From Gemmataceae bacterium (lineage in GTDB: Bacteria; Planctomycetota; Planctomycetia; Gemmatales; Gemmataceae), in the NCBI GenBank assembly GCA_022842245.1, contig JALHPZ010000012.1, positions 75,103 through 139,102 of the forward strand: 64,000 bases of DNA, written 5' to 3'. Made by a program: the position numbers and the translations under genes. Below, piece by piece: positions 55,157 to 63,885 of this stretch (the first letter of the stretch is position 1; each line of letters begins with the position of its first letter). The notes under the pieces were generated by a model that was not told the origin of the DNA, made no database searches, and worked only from the letters and a program-made list of their open reading frames with translations.

Positions 55157-55923
55157 CGATCGACGTGAACGTCTCGCTCGGCGCCTGGCCGTTCCGCCAC
55201 CTAACGCAGGTCGAACCGGCCCGCCTCGCGGCGAAGCTCAAAGCGAACGGGATCGTCCGCGCCTGGGCCGGGCACTTCGATGGCTTGCTCCACAAGGATC
55301 TCGCGGCCGTGAACGCCCGGCTCGCCGAGGCGTGTCGAACGTCGGCCGGGTTCCTGATACCCTTCGGCAGCGTGAACCCGAACCTTCCCGGCTGGGTCGA
55401 CGACCTGAATCGCTGCGTTGAAGTTCACAAGATGCCCGGCATCCGGCTGCATCCGAACTATCACGGCTACACAATTAACGATCCGGCCTTCGCAAAACTG
55501 CTCGTGCTGGCAACGGAGGCGAAGCTCGTCGTGCAGCTGGCCGTAAAGATGGAGGACGAGCGCACGCAGCATCCGCTGCTGAACGTGAAGCCGGTGGACC
55601 TGCGGCCTTTGATCGGACTCGCGGCCCGGCTGCCGAAGCTCCGCCTCGTCATCCTGAACATGCCGCCGGATCCGAAGGGGGACGTGCAGATTCCACTGGC
55701 GCGATCCGGGAACGTCTCCTTCGACATCGCGATGATGGAAGGCGTCAGTGGAGTGGCGAAGTTGGCGGGACGGGTCGGCGCGAACCGCGTGCTGTTCGGT
55801 TCGCACGCGCCGCTGTTCGCCGTGGAGTCGGCCGTGCTGAAGATGAAGGAAGCTGCGCTCGGCGCGGACGATTCCCAGCTCATGCTGACTGGGAACGCCG
55901 ACGGGCTGGTTCCGCAGAAATAA
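55153..55923 (+). CDS. amidohydrolase-fold paralogue lacking metal ligands
   Basis: The 256-residue protein shares length and fold with the gene before it. The metal motifs are changed: DVNVSLG replaces D-H-A-H, the third His site reads LAVK, CGHTGG becomes ILNMPPD, and FGSDVP becomes FGSHAP. It is therefore probably a non-metal or regulatory partner. I chose the GTG at 55153, which overlaps the previous stop. The next gene starts 13 bases later. Confidence 0.8.
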   Translation: MTIDVNVSLGAWPFRHLTQVEPARLAAKLKANGIVRAWAGHFDGLLHKDLAAVNARLAEACRTSAGFLIPFGSVNPNLPGWVDDLNRCVEVHKMPGIRLHPNYHGYTINDPAFAKLLVLATEAKLVVQLAVKMEDERTQHPLLNVKPVDLRPLIGLAARLPKLRLVILNMPPDPKGDVQIPLARSGNVSFDIAMMEGVSGVAKLAGRVGANRVLFGSHAPLFAVESAVLKMKEAALGADDSQLMLTGNADGLVPQK

Positions 55924-55936
55924 CTGGAGAATCGAG

Positions 55937-56833
55937 ATGGTCCGATATCTGATTCCCGTGATGATCGCCGGTCTCGCGATCGGCTGCGTCGAGACCGAGA
56001 AGCCGAAGCCGGATGCCGGCTGCAACCGCAACGTCGCCGACGAGGCGACGGCCGTGCGGCCGAAGGTGCCGGGGAAGCTGAAGCTCGCGATGCGCGATCG
56101 GCCTTCGCCCAGGGGCGAGAAGCCGGTGCCGCCGAAGGAGCGCGTTGTCGAGTGGCTGGCGGCCGAGACGGCGATCATCATCTGCGACATGTGGGACGAC
56201 CACTACTGCAAGAGTGCGGCCCAGCGCGTCGGCGTCATGGTGCCGCGGATGAACGAGACGATCACGCACGCGCGATCCAACGGCGTGCAGATCATCCATT
56301 CGCCGAGCGGCACGCTCGACCTCTACACCGATACGCCGCACCGGAAGCGCGTCGTGAACGCGAAGGCCGCGAAGCCGCCGATCCCGCTCGCAGCTTGGTG
56401 CCACTGCGACGAGACCCGCGAGCCGGAACTGCCCGTCGAGACGGCGAAGTGCGCCTGCGACGACCCGGTCGTCGGCGCCTACGTCCGCAAGTACACCCGC
56501 CAGCACGCCGGCCTCGACATCATCGGCTACGACGGCATCGGCGAGAACGGGCAGGAGATCTTCAACTTCCTGACGCAGGAAGGGATCAAGAACGTGGCCC
56601 TCATGGGCGTCCACACGAACATGTGCGTCCTCGGTCGGCCGTTCGGCATCCGCCAGCTCGTGAAACTCGGTTTCCACGTCGTCCTCGTCCGCGACCTGAC
56701 GGACGCCATGTACGACCCGCGCCAGCCGCCGTTCGTCAGCCACGCGCGGGGTACGGAACTGGTCATCGAGCATATCGAGCGCTATTGGTGCCCGACGATC
56801 CTCGCGGCCGACCTGACGCGGGCGGTGCCGTAA
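55937..56833 (+). CDS. isochorismatase-fold cysteine hydrolase, lipoprotein
   Basis: The 298-residue protein has a lipoprotein signal (AGLAIGC, Cys17). The isochorismatase-like domain shows the catalytic Asp in AIIICDMWDDHYC and the nucleophile Cys in GVHTNMCVLGR. A 50-residue insert carries a Cys/His cluster (AAWCHCDETREP and KCACDDP), which may bind a metal or form disulfides. The family cleaves amides, but the substrate is unknown. It follows two amidohydrolase-fold genes by 13 bases, so a shared small-molecule pathway is plausible. Confidence 0.85.
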   Translation: MVRYLIPVMIAGLAIGCVETEKPKPDAGCNRNVADEATAVRPKVPGKLKLAMRDRPSPRGEKPVPPKERVVEWLAAETAIIICDMWDDHYCKSAAQRVGVMVPRMNETITHARSNGVQIIHSPSGTLDLYTDTPHRKRVVNAKAAKPPIPLAAWCHCDETREPELPVETAKCACDDPVVGAYVRKYTRQHAGLDIIGYDGIGENGQEIFNFLTQEGIKNVALMGVHTNMCVLGRPFGIRQLVKLGFHVVLVRDLTDAMYDPRQPPFVSHARGTELVIEHIERYWCPTILAADLTRAVP

Positions 56834-56870
56834 GGCCGACGACAACGGGAACCGCGCGCGGCGTCGCCGA

Positions 56871-58460
56871 TCAGGGCTTGTTCCGGGCCAGCGCTTCGAT
56901 CTCCGCCTCGCCCAGCGCGCGGCGATAGATGCGGAGATCCGCGAGCGTTCCGTTCAGGGGGCCGTTGGCGCCGCTGCCGAGTCGCAACGGCTGGTCCGCG
57001 TCCACGCGATAGCCGGTCGCGTCGAACGGCGGGGTCTGGGCGACGCGTTTGCCGTCCACAAAAAGTGTCAGTCGGTTCGCCGATTTGACGGCCGCGACAT
57101 GGTGCCAGCCGGCCGGCAACGGTTGCCCCCACATCGCCTGTTGCCCGGCCGAGTACGTGAAGATCTTCCCGGACGGGAGAGTGCTGGCGAACAATCGGCC
57201 GTCGTGTTCCGCCATCGTCCACACGCGGCGGTACTTCACTTCCGGGGTGAGGTCGAGCCGGGCCAGCTTCTTCCAGGTCGTATCGCCCTCGTAGGAGTAC
57301 ACTTCGCCGAGCGGCAGGGTGCCGGCGATGAGTCGGCCATTGTGTACGGCCATCCCCATCACTTCCAACTCGTCGCCGAGGCGGCCGGTATCGGTCCACT
57401 TTTCGACGCCGTCGAAGCGGTAGACGCGTCCGCTCGGCCAGGTGCCGACGTACAGCCGCCCGTAGTACTGCGCGAAGGAATAGGTCTGGGTGTTGTCGCC
57501 GAGTTGTCCGCAATCGGTCCAGCTCCGGCCGTCAAAGCGGTAGACGCGACCGCCGTCGTAGCTGCCGGCGAAGATGTGCCCGTCGTGCACCGTCAGGGGA
57601 ACGACGCGCCGCGTGCCCATGTCCCCGGTCTTCGGGTCGAGGACTTCCGGCACGGCGAGCGAAGTCCATTTCGCATGGCCGTCGTAGCGAAAGAAACCCG
57701 CCGGTTTGTACAGCGACGACGCGTAGAGCCGGCCGCGGAACACGACGAACCCGCCGACCGCTTCGGTTTGGGGCAACGATCCGCAATCCGTCCAGTGCGT
57801 TCCACCCTCGTAGCGGAAGACCTTTCCACCGAGCGCGAGGTTCTCCGACTCCTTCAGGCTCGAGCCGGCCACGCGATACTTCCCGGTACCGGCGTAGAGC
57901 TTCCCGTCGAAAACCGCCATCGCGGTCACGGCGTTCGACCGGTCCGGTGCGCCGCAGTCGATCCACTTCGACTCGCCCGCATAGCGGTAGACGCGCCCCG
58001 ATTCGTCCTTCCCCGGCTCGCAGGTGCCCGCGTACAAGGCACCGTCGTGGACCGCCATCGAGAACGCGAAGAGCGCGTTGCCGGGCCGGCCGCAGTCGCG
58101 CCATTCGCTGGACCGGTTGTCGTCGATGCCGAATTGGAGGTGCCGGTCGTTCGGCTGATTCGAGGTCACGCCCGGACTGCTCTTGAGCGTGAGGTGATAC
58201 CCGCGGCGCGTCTTCGGGTCATAACGGCTGAGCAGGTCGCCGGTCGGACGATCGAGTTTGTCATCCACCTTCACCCACGTCGCGATCGAGAAGTCGCCCT
58301 GGCCCAGCACCGGCACGTCCTTGGCTGGCACCTCGCGCGGCTCGGTCACCGTGGGCCAATGCGCGGCGAGGTCGCGCCTCGGATCGATCGGGTCGGCGGC
58401 GGCACTCCGGCCAATCGCAAGGACGACGACCGCGACGGGGATCCAGCGGACGCAGCTCAT
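56871..58460 (-). CDS. exported LamG domain split by an inserted beta-propeller
   Basis: The 529-residue protein has a signal peptide (cleavage near GRSAAADP). Its N-terminal 75 mature residues are the first half of a LamG/concanavalin-like domain (QGDFSIATWVKVDD, RGYHLTLKSS). The second half returns at about 440-529 (GWHHVAAVKSANRLTLFVDG, LNGTLADLRIYRRALGEAE). Between them lie about seven Kelch-like blades of the form GRVYRFDG-W-DCG with AVHDGRLYAGT. This predicts an exported carbohydrate-binding module with a propeller inserted in a loop. It is convergent with the isochorismatase gene. The ligand is unknown. Confidence 0.82.
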   Translation of the reverse strand: MSCVRWIPVAVVVLAIGRSAAADPIDPRRDLAAHWPTVTEPREVPAKDVPVLGQGDFSIATWVKVDDKLDRPTGDLLSRYDPKTRRGYHLTLKSSPGVTSNQPNDRHLQFGIDDNRSSEWRDCGRPGNALFAFSMAVHDGALYAGTCEPGKDESGRVYRYAGESKWIDCGAPDRSNAVTAMAVFDGKLYAGTGKYRVAGSSLKESENLALGGKVFRYEGGTHWTDCGSLPQTEAVGGFVVFRGRLYASSLYKPAGFFRYDGHAKWTSLAVPEVLDPKTGDMGTRRVVPLTVHDGHIFAGSYDGGRVYRFDGRSWTDCGQLGDNTQTYSFAQYYGRLYVGTWPSGRVYRFDGVEKWTDTGRLGDELEVMGMAVHNGRLIAGTLPLGEVYSYEGDTTWKKLARLDLTPEVKYRRVWTMAEHDGRLFASTLPSGKIFTYSAGQQAMWGQPLPAGWHHVAAVKSANRLTLFVDGKRVAQTPPFDATGYRVDADQPLRLGSGANGPLNGTLADLRIYRRALGEAEIEALARNKP

Positions 58461-58522
58461 GGATGCTCGCTCGTTCAGTTACAGTGCACCGTGGCACAGT
58501 CGACACGGCGGCTTTGAGAAGG

Positions 58523-59932
58523 TCAGAACAGTTCGGTGAGTGCGCGGCCGTCTTCCATGAGGTGGAACGGTCGGCCCTCGCGGTCAACGGCGTGAAGGTC
58601 GTCAATGCCCATCGCGTGGAACACGGTTCGGGCGATATGCTCCGGCGCGACGGGGTTCTGGTCGGGGTATTCGGCCCGCTTGTCGGTGGTGCCGAACACC
58701 TGCCCGCCCCGGACGCCGCCACCCGCGAGCAGTACCGACTGGCACGCCGTCCAGTGGTCCCGCCCTGCTCCGCTCACCCCGCCCGATCGCGGGTCGCCGA
58801 TCTTCGGCTTCCGCCCCATCTCGCTGGACACGATCACCAGCGTCGATTCAAGCATCCCCCTCTGGTGCAGGTCGTCCAGAAGCGCCGCGAACGGGCGGTC
58901 GAACTCCGGCAGCAGTCGATCCTTCAGGCAGGTGAAGTTGTTCCCGTGCGTGTCCCACCCGCCGCCGCTCTTGCACAGCTTGTCGAGTTCCTTGTCGCCC
59001 TTCCAGAACACGGTGACGAAGTGAACGCCGGCCTCGACCAGCCGGCGGGCGAGCAGCATGGACATCGAGTTGATGCCGGGGCCGTAGCGTTCGCGTACGG
59101 CGGCCGGTTCCGCGCGCAGGTCGAAGGCGTTGCGGGTCCCGGCCGAGGCCAGCAGGGTGAACGCCTTCCGCTGGGGAATGCTGAACTCGCGGTTCGTCGC
59201 CGATTGCTCCGCCAGTCCCCGCACGCGATCCAACTCGCCGAGTAGGGAGCGGCGGTCCTGCAGTCGGGCGACGGTGGTATCCCCGGACAGCGAGAGCGCG
59301 GGCACCTGGAAGTCGAGCGGCTTCTCGCGGCTTCCGTCGACGAAGACCGGGTCGTACTCGAGGCCGAGGCGGGCGGCGAACTGCCCCGGCCGCGTGTATT
59401 GCGGGGCGTCTTCCTTCTGCGGCAGGGTAATCGCGGAGGGCAGGTTCGGCAGCGGCGGCCGCTTCGATGCGACGACCGACGCCATCGATGGCCAGTCGGT
59501 CGGGTACGGCGTGCGGGCGTTCAGCAGCTGGTGGAAGGTGCGGTCCGGCGCGTGGCCGGTGAGGTTGTAGTAGTAGCCGGCGTGGTGGTCCCCGGTGCCC
59601 CGGCGGTGATCGCCCAGCGAGCGGACGATGGCGAGGTGGTGCGCCTGCTTGGCGAGGTGCGGCAGGTGTTCGCACAACTGGATGGCCGGGGCGGAGGTCG
59701 GGACCGGCTTGAAGATGCCGCGAAATTCGACCGGAGCGTCCGGCTTCATGTCCCAGGTGTCGATGTGCGAGGCGCCGCCGCTCAGCCAAATGAGGATCGC
59801 CGACTTCGCCGCCTTTCGCGGACCGGGCGGCGCGGGGGCGGCGAGCACGCGGCCGGCGAGGTTCATGCCAAAGAACGGCAACCCGCCGGCCAGGAGGAAC
59901 GTCCGTCGGGAGTGTTGCGATCCGTGGATCAT
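58523..59932 (-). CDS. DUF1501 protein, Tat-exported
   Basis: I chose the ATG at 59932 because it places the twin-arginine motif (SRRTFLLAGGLPFFG) near the N-terminus; an in-frame ATG 42 bases earlier is possible. The 469-residue protein has the DUF1501 blocks LIWLSGGASHIDTWDMKP, WDTHGNNFTCLKD, VSSEMGRKPK and GRDHWTACQS. It differs strongly from the 24.9-26.2 kb copy. The LamG-propeller gene starts 62 bases downstream, so the two may be one transcript. No DUF1549 partner is adjacent. Confidence 0.92.
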   Translation of the reverse strand: MIHGSQHSRRTFLLAGGLPFFGMNLAGRVLAAPAPPGPRKAAKSAILIWLSGGASHIDTWDMKPDAPVEFRGIFKPVPTSAPAIQLCEHLPHLAKQAHHLAIVRSLGDHRRGTGDHHAGYYYNLTGHAPDRTFHQLLNARTPYPTDWPSMASVVASKRPPLPNLPSAITLPQKEDAPQYTRPGQFAARLGLEYDPVFVDGSREKPLDFQVPALSLSGDTTVARLQDRRSLLGELDRVRGLAEQSATNREFSIPQRKAFTLLASAGTRNAFDLRAEPAAVRERYGPGINSMSMLLARRLVEAGVHFVTVFWKGDKELDKLCKSGGGWDTHGNNFTCLKDRLLPEFDRPFAALLDDLHQRGMLESTLVIVSSEMGRKPKIGDPRSGGVSGAGRDHWTACQSVLLAGGGVRGGQVFGTTDKRAEYPDQNPVAPEHIARTVFHAMGIDDLHAVDREGRPFHLMEDGRALTELF

Positions 59933-60294
59933 GTTGCGTCTTCCGCGGAAGGGCAATCGCGCGTTCGACCGCACGGGGTGGGAATTCTCTTTTACTCGAT
60001 CCGACGCTCCGGCTCAACATTTCTTCCCGGACATTCTCCGGGAGAGTGAGCGACACGAAAGTCGTTGGAGGTTTTGTTCAGTCCGCGCGTCATCCGTCCG
60101 AAGGACGGAAGAGCACCTGCGAATCGACGACATTCCAACAACACCGGCGACGTCGATTCCGGGAAGGACGTTCCCGGAAATCGGTTGTTCCCGGTGTCGA
60201 GTTCGTCGAAAATGTACGGACGGCGGTTCGGCGGAGTTTCCGTCGAATCCGACCTTGGACCATCCTGTTCGGTTGCTCTGCACCGGGTCGTCGC
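59933..60294. other. divergent 362-base intergenic region with repeat copy
   Basis: This region separates divergent DUF1501 and DUF1592-type genes. 60053-60150 resembles both flanks of the element at 6157-6455, with the palindrome changed to CCGTCCGAAGGACGG (60094-60108). A small inverted repeat (TCCCGGA/TCCGGGA) is at about 60026-60043. An open frame from 60046 crosses this repeat but is not protein-like, so I place the start of the next gene at 60295. Confidence 0.65.
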
Positions 60295-62550
60295 GTGACA
60301 AGACTCTTCCCGCTGGCGTTGATCGTGTTTCCATTCGCGAGTCTGGGCTTGCACGGCGAGCCTCCGCGCGCGGCCAAGGGCGATCCCGCGAAACCGGCCC
60401 TCTACGAGAAGGAGATTCTCCCGTTCCTGAAAAGCCATTGCCTCGGCTGCCACGGCGGCGGCAAGCCGAAGGCCGACCTGTCGTTCGCGAAGTACACGGA
60501 CGATTCTTCCGTCATCGCCGACCGCAAGACGTGGGAGGCGGTGCGGCAGATGGTGAAGTCGCGCGAGATGCCGCCGCCGGAGAAGCCCCGGCCAAAAGCC
60601 GAGGAGATCGACGCGGTGGCCGCCGCGATCCAGGCCGTGTTCGACCGGGCCGACGCGGCGGCGAAGCCGAACCCCGGGCGCGTGACCATGCGGCGGCTCA
60701 ACCGCGTGGAATACGAGAATACGATCCGCGACCTCGTGGGCGTCCGCTTCCAGGCGACCGAGGATTTCCCCGCCGACGACGTGGGGTACGGCTTCGACAA
60801 CATCGGCGACGTCCTCTCGGTGTCGCCCCTGTTGCTCGAAAAGTACCTGTCGGCGGCCGAGGCGATCCTCGACGAGGCGATCGTGATCGCCGATCCGCCC
60901 AAGCGCGAGACGCGATCCTTCGACACGATCCGCACCGGTTCCATCGACGTCGCCGGCGAACTGGGGAAGACGACCTCGTTCGAAGCCGGCACCTATCGTG
61001 TGCGGTGCCTCGTCGGCGGCGTGCAGGTCGGCGACGAACCGATCCGCGTGATGATGCGGGTGCTGGGCGAGGACGTGAAGGAGTTCGCGGTGGAGGCGAC
61101 GGCCGCGAAACCGACGGCGATCGAGGCGCGCGTGGTGGTGAAAGCCGGTACGGGCCGCGTCGGCGTGAAGTTCCTCAACCCCGATCCCGATCGGAAGCGG
61201 GTCCTGCACCTCAAGGGAATCGAAGTGGAGGGGCCGTTCGACCCCCCGCCGCTCGCGTACCCGGCGGCCCATGCGCGGCTCATGGCGCACGGGCCCGGCC
61301 TCGCCCCGCGCGACGCGGCCCGCGAAATCGTCGCCCGCTTCGCCACCCGCGCGTTCCGCCGGCCCGTCACCGACGCCGAAGTCGAAAAGTGCCTCGCCCT
61401 CTACGACGCCGCCGAGAAACGAGGCCAACGGTTCGAACTGCGGGTGCGCACGGCGCTCTATCGCGTGCTGGTCTCCCCGCATTTCCTCTTCCGCGTCGAA
61501 CTCGACCCGCCCGGCGCCGCACCGGGAACCACCTACCCGATCGGCGAATACGAACTCGCAAGCCGGCTCTCGTACTTCCTCTGGAACAGCATGCCGGACG
61601 ACGAGTTATTCGCGCTCGCGAGCCGGGGGAAACTGCGGCAAAACCTGGAGGCGCAAGTCCGCCGCATGGTGAAGGACCCAAAGTCGACGTCCTTCCTGCA
61701 CGGCTTCGCCGAACAGTGGCTGACGCTTCGCAAGCTCGACCTCGCCTCGCCCGATCCGGTCCTGTTCCCGACTTTCACCCCCACGCTGCGCCAGGCGATG
61801 CTGCGGGAAAGCCTGCTGTTCTTCGAAGCGATGGTCCGCGAAGACCGGAGCGTGCCTGACCTTCTGGATGCCGACTTCACGTTCGTGAACGCGGAACTGG
61901 CGAAGCACTACGGCATCGCGGGCATTACGGGCCGCGAGTTCGTGCGCGTCCCGGCTCCGCCCCACCGCGGCGGGATGCTCACCCACGCCAGCCTGCTCGC
62001 GCTCGCGTCGAACGCCACGCGCACCTCCCCGGTGAAACGGGGCAAGTTCGTCCTCGATCAGTTGCTCAACACGCCCCCGCCACCCCCGCCGCCGGAACTG
62101 GACATCCCCGAACTCGAAGACCAGAAGCAACTGAAAGGGACGCTTCGCCAGCAGATGGAACAGCACCGGGCGAACGCCGTGTGCGCCTCCTGCCACCGCC
62201 GGATGGACCCGATCGGGTTCGCGTTCGAGCAGTTCGACGCCATCGGGGCGTGGCGGGAGAAGGACGCCGGCGTCGCCATCGATGTTTCCGGCGAACTGCC
62301 CGACGGACGCAAGTTCGACGGGCCGGACGGGCTGCGGAAACTGCTGCGGGCGGACAAGTCCGCGTTCGTCCGGTGCCTCGCCGAGAAGATGCTGACCTAC
62401 GCGCTCGGGCGCGGGCTGGAGGACTATGATCGCCGGGCGGTGAATGGTATCATGGAGGCCGCCGGCAGGGCGGACGACCGGTTCTCCGCCCTGATCCTCG
62501 CGATCGTCCAGAGCGACCCTTTCCAAAAGCGAACCACTCCGGAGAAGTGA
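60295..62550 (+). CDS. DUF1592-family exported cytochrome protein (DUF1587/1595/1592/1588/1585)
   Basis: The 751-residue protein (GTG start, signal peptide about 1-20) has an N-terminal planctomycete cytochrome c module with SHCLGCHGGG (haem site Cys49, Cys52, His53). In order it then shows DUF1587 (RLNRVEYENTIRDLVGV), DUF1595 (near FATRAFRRPVTDAEVEK), DUF1592 (ELASRLSYFLWNSMPDDEL), DUF1588 (PAPPHRGGMLTHASLLAL) and DUF1585 (near LTYALGRGLEDYD). The family is thought to act in the periplasm, perhaps on polysaccharides or as a redox partner, but is uncharacterised. It is followed one base later by its usual partner DUF1552. Confidence 0.9.
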   Translation: MTRLFPLALIVFPFASLGLHGEPPRAAKGDPAKPALYEKEILPFLKSHCLGCHGGGKPKADLSFAKYTDDSSVIADRKTWEAVRQMVKSREMPPPEKPRPKAEEIDAVAAAIQAVFDRADAAAKPNPGRVTMRRLNRVEYENTIRDLVGVRFQATEDFPADDVGYGFDNIGDVLSVSPLLLEKYLSAAEAILDEAIVIADPPKRETRSFDTIRTGSIDVAGELGKTTSFEAGTYRVRCLVGGVQVGDEPIRVMMRVLGEDVKEFAVEATAAKPTAIEARVVVKAGTGRVGVKFLNPDPDRKRVLHLKGIEVEGPFDPPPLAYPAAHARLMAHGPGLAPRDAAREIVARFATRAFRRPVTDAEVEKCLALYDAAEKRGQRFELRVRTALYRVLVSPHFLFRVELDPPGAAPGTTYPIGEYELASRLSYFLWNSMPDDELFALASRGKLRQNLEAQVRRMVKDPKSTSFLHGFAEQWLTLRKLDLASPDPVLFPTFTPTLRQAMLRESLLFFEAMVREDRSVPDLLDADFTFVNAELAKHYGIAGITGREFVRVPAPPHRGGMLTHASLLALASNATRTSPVKRGKFVLDQLLNTPPPPPPPELDIPELEDQKQLKGTLRQQMEQHRANAVCASCHRRMDPIGFAFEQFDAIGAWREKDAGVAIDVSGELPDGRKFDGPDGLRKLLRADKSAFVRCLAEKMLTYALGRGLEDYDRRAVNGIMEAAGRADDRFSALILAIVQSDPFQKRTTPEK

Positions 62551-62551
62551 C

Positions 62552-63883
62552 ATGACGAATCGAATGCTGTCGCGGCGGACGGTTCTGCGCGGGGCGGGCA
62601 CGGCGATGGCGCTGCCGCTGCTGGACGCGATGCTGCCGCGGGGCCGGGCGGCGGAGAAGGCGACGGCGCCGCGGCGGATGGCGTTCATCTATTCGCCGAA
62701 CGGGGCGATCATGCCCCACTGGACGCCGAAGACGGAAGGAGCGGACTTCGAGCTGCCGGCGTGCCTGAAGCCGATGGCGGAGCACCGCAAGGACATGATC
62801 GTCTTCAGCGGCTTGACGTGCGACAAGGCGCGGGCCAACGGCGACGGCGCCGGCGACCACGCGCGGGCGAGCGGCGCGTTCCTCACCGGCACCCAACCGA
62901 AGAAGACCGCCGGCGCGAACTTCCAGGCGGGCCTGTCGGCCGACCAGCTCGCCGCCCGCCGCCTCGGCGACCGCACCCGGCTGCCGTCGCTGGAGCTGGC
63001 CATCGAAAAGTTCCGCGGGGCCGGGAACTGCGATAGCGGCTACTCCTGCGTCTACGAACATACGCTCTCGTGGCGGGACGCCACCACGCCCGTGCCGCCG
63101 GAAGTGAACCCGCGACTGGTCTTCGACCGCCTCTTCGCCGACAAACCGAACGACCCCGAAACCCGCGCGCGGAACGAACTGCGCGCCAGCGTCCTCGACG
63201 CCGTCCTCGACGACGCGAAGGAGTTGGATCGGAAGCTCGGCGGCGGCGACCGGCGGAAACTCGACCAGTACCTGTCCAGCGTGCGCGAACTGGAAAAGCG
63301 GCTGACCCGCGTCGAACCGCTCTCCCCGGCCGTCCTGCCCGACGACGTGTCGCGCCCCGCCGGCGTCCCCGCCGACCTCACCGAGCATATTCGCCTGCAA
63401 CTGGACCTGCTGGTGCTCGCCTTCCAGACCGATACGACGCGCATCGGCACGTTCATGCTCGGCCGCGAAGGGAGCGAACAGAAATACCGCATGATCGGCG
63501 TGAACGAGGGACACCACACCCTCTCGCACCATATGAACAAGCCGGACAACCTCGACAAGCTCAAGATCATCAACACCTATCTCGTCACGCAGCTCGCGTA
63601 TCTCACGGGCAAACTGAAGGCCGTGACGGAAGGCGACGGCACGCTGCTCGACCATTGCATGATCGCGTTCGGCGGCGCCATTGCCGATCCGAACCGGCAC
63701 CACCACCACGACCTGCCGCTCCTGCTCGTCGGTCGCGGCGGCGGCACGATCAAGACCGGCCGCCACATTCGCTACCAAACCGATACCCCCCTGAACAACC
63801 TCTGGCTGGCGATGCTCGACCGCTTCGGCGCGCCGACCCGGCAACTCGGCGACAGTACCGGCCTCCTCGACGGACTGGCGTAA
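62552..63883 (+). CDS. DUF1552 protein, Tat-exported
   Basis: The 443-residue protein has a twin-arginine signal (LSRRTVLRGAGTAMALPLLD). The DUF1552 hallmarks are FIYSPNGAIMPHWTP, DHARASGAFLTGTQPKKT and NRHHHHDLPLLLVGRGGG. It is related to the DUF1501 sulfatase-like fold. GGAG lies seven bases upstream of the start. It is almost always found next to a DUF1592 gene, as here. Activity unknown. Confidence 0.93.
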   Translation: MTNRMLSRRTVLRGAGTAMALPLLDAMLPRGRAAEKATAPRRMAFIYSPNGAIMPHWTPKTEGADFELPACLKPMAEHRKDMIVFSGLTCDKARANGDGAGDHARASGAFLTGTQPKKTAGANFQAGLSADQLAARRLGDRTRLPSLELAIEKFRGAGNCDSGYSCVYEHTLSWRDATTPVPPEVNPRLVFDRLFADKPNDPETRARNELRASVLDAVLDDAKELDRKLGGGDRRKLDQYLSSVRELEKRLTRVEPLSPAVLPDDVSRPAGVPADLTEHIRLQLDLLVLAFQTDTTRIGTFMLGREGSEQKYRMIGVNEGHHTLSHHMNKPDNLDKLKIINTYLVTQLAYLTGKLKAVTEGDGTLLDHCMIAFGGAIADPNRHHHHDLPLLLVGRGGGTIKTGRHIRYQTDTPLNNLWLAMLDRFGAPTRQLGDSTGLLDGLA

Positions 63884-63885
63884 TC

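Noticed and set aside
55153-55923. Second active amidohydrolase
   Set aside because: Every expected metal ligand position is changed, so I call it a paralogue without the metal site.
60046-60294. N-terminal extension of the DUF1592-type protein
   Set aside because: The extension translates a repeat also found at 6.2 kb, is basic and not protein-like; the GTG at 60295 leads directly into a signal peptide.
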